The notes under the pieces: generated by a model
Told to the model about the DNA's origin: nothing
The model's database searches: none
Seen by the model: only the letters and a program-made list of their open reading frames with translations
Shown: positions 56,360-64,000 of the stretch, piece by piece
Layout of the letters: each line of letters opens with the position of its first letter
How positions within the stretch are numbered: position 1 is the stretch's first letter
From: Pestalotiopsis fici W106-1
Taxonomy: Eukaryota > Ascomycota > Sordariomycetes > Amphisphaeriales > Sporocadaceae
Assembly: GCF_000516985.1 (NCBI RefSeq)
Contig: NW_006917092.1
Span: 1,256,619-1,320,618, forward strand
Direction of reading: 5' to 3'
DNA: 64,000 bases
Made by a program: the position numbers and the translations under genes

Positions 56360-57682
56360 CTATTCCTTTCCGGTATAACCCTCTGGAAAGCGCTCAACCA
56401 ACTCCCGGACTAGGTCGATTAGACTGTTACACGGTATGTCAGTAGAATCAAGAAGTGGCTGGGAGATCCTGCTTACATCTTTCGAAAATTCTCCTTGTCT
56501 TTATATAATGCGGAATCCACAACAACGACTCGGCTGATTGTATCTATTAGTCAGGTGCCCATAACCAAAATACAAAGTCTGACTTACGTAGCGTAAAGCG
56601 CATGTCGAGCCTCCCAGTCACCCTGGGGTTCAGACCTTGGTATGAGTTTGTGGTACGACTCAATGTACTTTTCAGCCCATCCACCCGATTCCTGTGCCAT
56701 GGGGCGCATATAGCTCAGTTCATCTACTCTCGAGTCAGATCCGTGGTGTCGCACGCCCAAATGGACAGCAATATGTTGATTGGAAAGAGATAGTCCCTGA
56801 CTTACACTCGTTGTGTCCCCAGAAAGCCGAAGAGTCAAACATCAAAGGATCTTCCGAGCCAGCTTGTGTACCCATGTTTCCAATCCACAAGTCGCCATGA
56901 ATCAGCACCGGCTGGATACTGCGCCCACGCGTCTCGAGTGGACGCAGGAGTCTAGGACACACTTTCTCAAAGTAAGCAGGCAAGAGCTGATCCAGCTCGT
57001 CGCTGGGTCCTCTGGCGCCCCTCTCATGGGCGAACAGTTGTCGCATTGCACGTATCCAGTTCTCCTCCCAAGTATTGGTCCAAGTATTGTCCTGCGGTAT
57101 TGGTCCGTTGTAAGTGGTCATGTGGAATCCCCACTTGCCGGATGTGTTGTGCTCGACACTACGAGTGTGTAGCTGCGCGACAACATTGCTCATTCGGTGA
57201 GGATCGGGCAGTCCTTTCTTGAGCTCGTGGAATTCAAAGAGGAGATAATGAATGTTGGAATCGGTGCATTTCCCCCAGCTGAGAGGCTTTGGAGAAAAGG
57301 CCGGAATGACGGCGTGGATCATGCGCATCGACTCGAATTCCCCGTGTAGCATGGGTCCGCCGACCTGTCCCTTGGTCCGCTGCAAGCTTTCGGATTAGTA
57401 TGGGTGGCTATCTTGTAATGAATACTCACCTTGAGGAAGTATGACTTCTGGTCCCCGTCAAGCTCTATGTCGATCCGAGCGGTCTCGTTCCAATTGCTGG
57501 CTCCGTGTCCACGACTGCTCGTGACTACAGCTCCCTTTGGAAACTCTGCATGTCCTTCTCAGCTGTCACGGTTTCGTGGATATCAGAGCAAGACACTCAC
57601 GGGCAATAATATTGTCGTCCAGGTCGACCTCTCCATCATGGACCTTGGCATTGAGTTGATTGGCCAGGTAATCCTTGGCCAT
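56360..57682 (-). CDS. Fructosamine-kinase-like phosphotransferase
   Basis: 345 aa in six exons: 57682-57601, 57545-57430, 57379-56806, 56723-56588, 56542-56477 and 56423-56360. The aminoglycoside/fructosamine kinase fold is seen: SSRGHGASNWNETARIDIE (nucleotide loop), LHGEFESMRMIHAVIPAFSPKPL, LLFEFHELKKGLPDP, the catalytic loop VLIHGDLWIGNMG (~227-234) and MFDSSAFWGHNE (metal Asp and E). Family enzymes phosphorylate ketoamine adducts on glycated amines or proteins, starting their repair. The intron 56543-56587 is only 45 nt with acceptor aatag; the more distant cag (56533) would give a frameshifted, family-unlike end, so the nearer acceptor is preferred. Confidence 0.82.
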
Positions 57683-60600
57683 TGTGGTTGGTTAGGTCTG
57701 CGTTGGAAAAAAAGCTGACGACCCAATGGATGGGATTTGCAGCAATGAAAGATTGCACAACCTTGGAGAAGAAATGCAATGGCAAAAGCAGCGGGGGTAT
57801 AAACATTTAAAAAGATGAAAACATCTGGCAAATAATATGCCAAAGCCGCCCTGCGAAGCTGCACCGTTTTATAAGGTGCCTCAGTGGAATCGCTCACTGG
57901 AGATATCTAATCTTGAAAGGGCAATTGACTCTTTTCGGTAATTGGCTGCTTTTGGTTTAGCGCCGATTGTGCATTCAGTTGTTCATGAAGCAGTGAGGAA
58001 GAAAGAATCTCGAGACTACACAACATCCTGAATTTTTAAATTTTCTTCTTGGGCTCGCAGACTTTTGAACGTGTTCAAGTATCTGACCTTTATTAGACAG
58101 ATCTTATTAGGAGGGAAGGAAGGAGGAGGCAGTTCACACTTGGGAAGGCTGTCACTTGAGTACTAGGTAGTAGTCTAGCAATTGCATGTCAGTAGGTGGA
58201 CAATATTCAAGGCTTATTACAGACACACACAAGCATTTGCTTTGCTTGTCAGGTCGAAAGGGGTATCATAGCCACCCAATGCAGAAAGTCTCATGTATGC
58301 ATATCTACATAGGTACTCATGGCTGTCCTTGCATAACAAGACAAGACCAGGCTGCGTTGCTGATAGATATCATGAGGGTGTGCCAGAACCTCCAACAATG
58401 AGCTTCCTCGAGTTGGACAAGGCTGCCTCGACCAGCTGGCAGCAAAGTATTGGTCGATAAATTCAATCTGACACTATCATGCATAACCCTCTCCCGTGGC
58501 TGAGTAGCAATTTCCAAGGTAAAAGAAGTCAGTATTTTCGCCCCGATGACCTGACGCAATTCCTCCTTCATGGTTCTAGATGAAAAGTATATGCCTGATT
58601 GCGAACGCTGAATTCGACCCCGTCTCAGATCCAGCATATCATGGCTTATATTTTTGCAGCAAAAATAGAAACGATATTGGCATTGGGAAATGCCAACATT
58701 GATCGTTCTTCATGGCGACCTATGACGCCAAAGACTGGTCGCGCGCCCTTGAATTCCATGGTCATGTAACCAGTCAGCCAGTCTCTGAACAGTCAAGCAT
58801 TTGGATGACTTGGATTAAAGATATTGTATTCTGAAAGTAAGGTTGTATTGCTGAAAGTGTGGTTTCTTTGGTCTGGATTTAGTATTTCTTAGTCGCAGGA
58901 ATTGTTTGATCATGATCCTCAGGCTCACGATTTGGACAATAAGTGACCAACACTCACCGAATCGCCCACTAATCATATCAAGTGTATTTATTACTTGGCT
59001 GCTTCAATACTGGAACGGGAAGCTTTAGGTTGGGCCTTGAGCAGTCGAGGTGCTCAGATGTCTGACTCCTTGCACCTGAGTAATATCGCTGCCCATGATA
59101 GAAACGAAATGATTTCGGCAGGCGGCTGTATCTTCTCGGCACTTGGTCTTTTAGTATTTGCAGATCATTCCCTCTCCGCGATCATAAAACTGGTGGAGCT
59201 GCTCGGCTCTCGCGATGTGTCAAGCGTTGATATGTTATGACATGCCCTCCTTCTAGTGCAGAGACATATAACCATCAATATGTCCAGCGGCTGGGGCCGA
59301 ACCGAATCCACTTGGTGCTAACAGGGACGGTCCTCGCGCCATGGCAGCCATTTCGTAACCTTTAATTAAGATTAAGTTTTATCTCATGACGCTAAAGAAG
59401 ATGGGCCTACTACTGTAAAGGACTTTTTGACCATGGCGCCAAAAGAGATCTACGCTACGTCCGGGTCGCAAAGCCGGTCCAAATTCCTCCCTACTGATGC
59501 TGAACTACTGTCAACGCGCCACGTGGTAAGGCTGCAAATTTGAGTGTCTACGGAGTTTTCGGACCGTATCTCGTCGGACCATGTCACCCGATGGGAGTGG
59601 TCATGGCTCTTGTCATCTTTGTTCATACATACGAGTTTGGTGAGAGAGTATGATTGCTTGGATCTTTGACTGGAGAGGATTTTCCTATTGAGTCATGGAA
59701 GACCATGTCTTTTTAAATTCATGACTTGATGTTGATCAAATAGATTTCATTTGGTGATTCATGAATTAAGTTTGCTAGAAGCATATGGTTCGGCAGACTC
59801 GAGCCGAGAATTTTGCTGGAAACACTCGCCAAGACTCTATCTATTTCCTGTTCCTGAAAGTGATGGGGGGATGTCCACCTACATCCAAGAGTTCTTCGGG
59901 TGATGGTCGGACATACAATTATGCTACCGAATGCATAAAGGATATGGAAGAATAGAGTTCGATGGTGCGGGTCCATCATAATGGGTTTTAGGTACTGTAC
60001 GTTGTCATAGAACTAGAGTCTTATAGCGCTGCATTACCCCTGACATCACCTGACCGGTCGCTTGCACTAAGACAGTCGGCAGCTCTGTTTGTGTCCTTTT
60101 TCAGTCAACCCACGCCTGAAACCCATCATAGTAGTTTCAATCCACCAACAAAGTGTTTCGTAGTTGTCGAACTTGTTCAGCCAGACCGTCTACTAGTATA
60201 GCTGTGATATCTAGACGTGATCGTGAAATACTTAGATCCGATCCGGAGCAACGGAATGGCTCCCAAAGGAAATGATTCCGCCCAAGTCTGTGAGCTTAGT
60301 TGGGCTCATACAGTCAAAGATCCCATCGTTGGTTGCCAAGCGACACCGTCCCGTCTGAAGTTCCCCTAGCTAAGGGACTTCAGAGGAAGAGTGAATGGGG
60401 CCAACACACGCACCAACTGGACGCTAAATTGCTTGCATTGATGATTGCTAGGGCTGAGGCCTTCTTCCAAAGGATTCCCCAGGAGTTCCCTTTTGGTTTT
60501 GCTGCCATCAAAGAAAAGTACTGCCGAAATAGGTTTCTGGCCAAACAGGATCTGCGAAAACGTCCCAAAAAGGATCCGGCAATGGAGTTCGGCCGCACCT

Positions 60601-60950
60601 GTCACCTCTTAGTCTTGCAATGGCGCAAGTGGACGTGACTCGACAATCCCGGCACTTTGTGTTCTTGTTATCAACGATAGCCTCATTTAATACCTACTAT
60701 CTCCCCTGTCCCCTGGTCAGATGGCTCTTGATGTTCTTTTGTTCTGTCTGTTGATCTTGCGAATCGACCAGATCTACCACATGTCGTCTGCCCTGCGTGA
60801 ACTGGATTTGCAATTTTAGGGTGGCAGATTTCCCAGATCGACAACAGGAGTTGCTTCACCCTCTTTTCTCTCTATTTTCATTCGTTTTATTCTCGATTTG
60901 GGACATCTCACGAAGACACTCTTTCCCCCACGATATATATAGCCCCAGAG
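57683..60950. other. 3.3 kb stretch without a convincing gene
   Basis: Largest gene-free block of the window. Open frames at 58995-59240 and 60300-60638 are under 115 codons, lack splice context and match no family I recognise. AT-rich patches and short repeats of no clear kind. No tRNA T-arm consensus was found. A pyrimidine-rich leader with a tatatatag element (60934-60942) precedes the next gene. Confidence 0.55.
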
Positions 60951-62230
60951 ATGCGATTTCCTCCGCCAGAGGTGATTGCCTCATGGCCAAAGCCCAACTA
61001 TAAGGATCCGGAGAACCGAGGACCGGCACTTTTGATTGTGGAATTGGTCGCGCTGCCGCTCGCAATCATTTGCGTGGCTCTGCGATTATATGTTCGAATT
61101 CACTTGATCAAGAGAAGCGGCTGGGATGACTGGTTAATGGTGGCGGCTGTGTTCTTTTGCTGCGGCGTAACGGTTTCTGTCATTCTCGGTAAGTACACTA
61201 TCTGGATCAAGGCAAACGAGCCGGGCCTTCATTATGCCATGTCAAAAATGCTAACGACTTACAAAACTGACAGCTACGCAATTATATGGCTGGAATATCC
61301 ATGTCTGGGACTTGACATTTCGGGAGATGATCCAGGGTCGCAAGGTCTCAATAGCAGGGCAAACAATCTTTGTTTTCGCGTCGGGTCTGGCAAAGCTCTC
61401 AATCTTGACGAGCTACTTGCGCATTGCGGTGCCCGGATCCTGGTTCAGGCGTTTGACTTGGGCTACTATTGGGATAGTAGCCGCTGCGATACCTGCATTC
61501 CTACTGCTACTATGGCTGCAATGCATGTAAGTCACAACCTTTCCTAGACTTTGAGGGGAAGCACAACTCACATCTAATCAACAGACCCGCCGCTTCGTAT
61601 TGGAACCTGTTTTCAGTTGAACGAGACTGTATTCCCGAGGCGCCACCGTTGATGGGCCAAACAATCGTCACAGTCATTACCGATTTCATCGTCTACATCC
61701 TGCCGATGCCGACGCTGTGGGCGCTTAAACTGCCTCTGTTCCAACGGATAGGTTTAATGACGGTCTTTGGTTTTGGTTGTGTTGTCGTGGTTGCCGGCTG
61801 CATGCGGTCTTACTGGATCTACCACGTCGAGGTGCAAACATACGATGTCACTTGGGAAGGTTTCTACCTCTGGATCTGGGCTGCCGTCGAGGTGAACCTG
61901 GGCGTAATCTGCGGCTGCGCCCCCGTGCTCAAGCCTCTTCTGTTTGGTGTGGCGCAGGGCAAGGGTTCGCAGTACGCCTCCAACGCCGAGAACACCAGTT
62001 TTGGCTTTTCCAAGCTGTCCAAGATTTCAAAGGCCAAGATGGGCATGACCTCAACGAGGAGGGACGACGATAATAATGGTTATATCACGCTCGAGAGTCT
62101 CGAGGCTGGAAAGGGCGATTTCGATTCAAGTGTTTCCGTGTCCAGACCACCAAAAGCAGCCGTACCAGGTATCGTGGTCAGCGATGAATCCCATTGGGCT
62201 ACCAAGGGAGGGTATAAGGATTCATTCTAG
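60951..62230 (+). CDS. Rhodopsin-fold integral membrane protein
   Basis: 378 aa, three exons: 60951-61188, 61274-61526 and 61585-62230 (introns 85 and 58 nt). Seven hydrophobic segments with the fungal rhodopsin-domain signature: ALLIVELVALPLAIICVALRLYVRIHLIKRSGWDDWLM, TIFVFASGLAKLSILTSYLRI, IVTVITDFIVYILPMPTLWAL and WIWAAVEVNLGVICGCAPVLKPLL. The C-terminus is a long Ser-rich cytosolic tail with KLSKISKAKMG and SVSRPPKAA. No CFEM domain. Second member of the family in the window, with different exon layout from 33284-34673, so not a recent copy. Putative sensor; ligand unknown. Confidence 0.9.
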
Positions 62231-62558
62231 GAGCAATTCCACCCTTGCAATTACGGCTAGGCCTATTTGACTTCTGGCGTTTGGAAAAGGCGTCACACTT
62301 TACGTTCTACGTGGACTTGAACGAATTTCATTATTCACATCCTGTACATATATCACAGAAATTGCCTCGCATTTTTATATGTCAGCTCACTATTAATTTC
62401 TAGTAAATAATCGAGAGAGAATCATGAACCACTGCCCCCAATAAGATATGATTTGCAACACTCGAGGATAATGATTATTTAGGGAAAGTGTATTATGCAC
62501 AAGTCGAAACGGCTAAATGATTCTCATCTGCTATACTGCGTAGTATTGATAAATAGAC
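62231..62558. other. Intergenic between convergent genes
   Basis: AT-rich 3' flanks of the membrane protein and NmrA-like gene; no gene. Confidence 0.55.
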
Positions 62559-63692
62559 CTAAGACTCGAGCACGGATGACCAGTCTTCGCTTCGAATATA
62601 CTCCTCCATTGTCGTCAAGGTTTTAGTAATGCCGAGCTAAGACATGGAGATGATTAGATTTGTCCAATCAAATAATGGTATCAGAATCAAGATTATGCTT
62701 ACCTGTTCCGGCGTCACAACCTTTGGATCACCGCCAGTATGTCCAAACTTTTCAAAGTACGCATGCGAATCCCACAGCTCAGTGGAAAACGGCTCTGGGA
62801 CAGACTGGAAAAAGTCTGCCTGGGGTACTTGCTTGAAACTTGCCTTTACACCATTGATGCGGCCCCAGAGCTCCAACCATTTCGGCCACGTCATGATCTC
62901 CGAGGCGCCCAACAGATCCGTTCCCGCCGGCGCGTCCACGAGCGCCTTGACAAAGGCGCCCGTGTCCCGACGGGCCACGACAAAGGGAATATCGACGTTG
63001 GGCGCATGCGGCCGGAGCACGGCAAACGACCCATCGTCCTGCCGCTGGGGCGCCATGAGGGCCAGGGCCCGCCAGTTCTCGACATAGTGGCCAATCTGCA
63101 CCGTGGACATGCGCGCGGCCAGGTCGGGGAAGCGCTCGCGAATGACGCGTTCGACCTCGGCCTTGGAGTCGTAGTGCCAGAGGGACGTGATTTCTCCCTT
63201 GCTCCAGCGGGACGCGTGGCTCAGCGACGAGAGCACAAAGCGCTCCAGTGTCGCCATGACGGACGGAGACGTGGCGGCCGCCTCGGCCACGGCCACGTTC
63301 TGCGCCACCTCGACGTGGTAGGCGTGCTCGTTGACGCTGCGGCAGCCCGCGGGCAAGGGGGCCGCTCCCGGCTTGAGCGCGTCCAGCATGTTGACGAAGA
63401 AGTCCGTGTTGCAGAAGATCACGGCCGCGCCCTCGAGGGCCGGCGCCAGCGTCGCTTGGTTGTTGAAGTCGGCCTGGACCACCTCGACGCCCTTGGCCGC
63501 CATGGCCTGGGCGGTTTCGCTTTGTGGGTTTCGTGAGGTGCCGCGAACGCGCCAGCCGGGAAGCCTCAGGAATGTTTCGGCTACAGACGATCCCTATATC
63601 ATGGAATTAATCACAATGTTACCTGAAGCGCGGAAGAGTCATGCACATACCTGTGTGCCTGTGACACCAAAAACAACAATTAGCTTCGACAT
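62559..63692 (-). CDS. NmrA-like NAD(P)-binding protein
   Basis: 336 aa, three exons: 63692-63651, 63593-62703 and 62636-62559 (introns 57 and 66 nt). N-terminal Rossmann loop MSKLIVVFGVTGTQGSSV (GxxGxxG), then LPGWRVRGTSRNPQ (NADP-type Arg), VVQADFNNQATL, FCNTDFFVNM and RFVLSSLSHASRWSKG. The whole lacks the SDR YxxxK, as in NmrA/HSCARG-type redox sensors and isoflavone-reductase-like proteins that bind but may not turn over NADP. The last exon adds LGITKTLTTMEEYIRSEDWS. Regulator or reductase, undecided. Confidence 0.9.
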
Positions 63693-64000
63693 TGTGTAAA
63701 TGGTCTAGAGGATGTTTGGTAAAAGTTAAATTGTTGGAGTGCCTGTTGTTAGTGATGGAACTTGATGGGGTCTTGTTCGATTCGACTGCTTATATATGCA
63801 ATATTTGTATGAGGCCAACTACCTGGCTATAGACTCGACTGGTCTATATTGCCTTCCTACATACCTAAAACGGATTTGCTTAGGCAATGTGATTGGATGA
63901 GGCGTCGACCCATGATCGGCCGAATAGTCTATCCGCTTTATGACCAATCATCATTTGTGGGGCAGTAACTTGATGGCACAGCTGGATTGAATCGATGAGT
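63693..64000. other. Promoter region of NmrA-like gene, window end
   Basis: About 300 bases. On the minus strand a tatata run (about 63791-63796) lies some 100 bases upstream of the ATG. No further gene within the window. Confidence 0.5.

Noticed and set aside
62739..63536. 265-codon plus-strand ORF
   Set aside because: Shadow of the GC-rich NmrA-like coding exon on the opposite strand.

Overview
The window is nuclear DNA of a filamentous ascomycete (Pezizomycotina, most likely Sordariomycetes). The evidence is genes split by 45-85 nt introns with gt/gc...ctaac/ctgac...ag signals, together with families typical of that group: NACHT-ankyrin proteins, a HET-domain protein, PTH11/rhodopsin-fold membrane proteins, Zn2Cys6 factors and an X325/BIM1 copper protein. 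Species cannot be named from sequence alone. Most exon structures given here are my own reconstructions from splice signals and protein-family sense, not transcript evidence.

Layout. 0-13 kb: amidase 3' part (+); an N-terminal-helical/ubiquitin-like fold protein (-); DUF1993 protein (-); omega/xi-type glutathione transferase (-); a small repeat protein (-); a conserved hypothetical (-); a long gene-free promoter region; an unusual non-RD protein kinase (+). 13-20 kb: GPI-anchored X325/BIM1-like protein (-), class II aldolase/adducin (+), F-box protein (-), PuuE/polysaccharide-deacetylase-like hydrolase (-). 21.5-32 kb: a dense group that reads like a small-molecule catabolic or secondary-metabolism cluster: pisatin-demethylase-like P450, an intron-bearing tRNA-Glu(UUC), HpcH/HpaI aldolase, Zn2Cys6 regulator, YAT-family amino-acid permease and O-methyltransferase.

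33-51 kb: a rhodopsin-fold membrane protein, then an allorecognition/innate-immunity-like island. It holds a very large NACHT-ankyrin protein whose reading continues through six further exons into a CorA-like two-TM domain with an FGMN motif; a polytopic membrane protein; a second NACHT-ankyrin protein with a different C-terminal domain; and a HET-domain protein. A relic of the 3' end of the second NACHT gene lies about 2.8 kb from its source, pointing to local duplication and loss. The CorA-fusion gene carries an AT in place of GT at one splice donor, which would remove its transmembrane end unless it is still spliced.

51-64 kb: SDR oxidoreductase (-), GFA-domain protein (+), a Fungal_trans_2 regulator without a visible zinc cluster (+), a fructosamine-kinase-like phosphotransferase (-), a 3.3 kb stretch without convincing genes, a second rhodopsin-fold membrane protein (+) and an NmrA-like protein (-).
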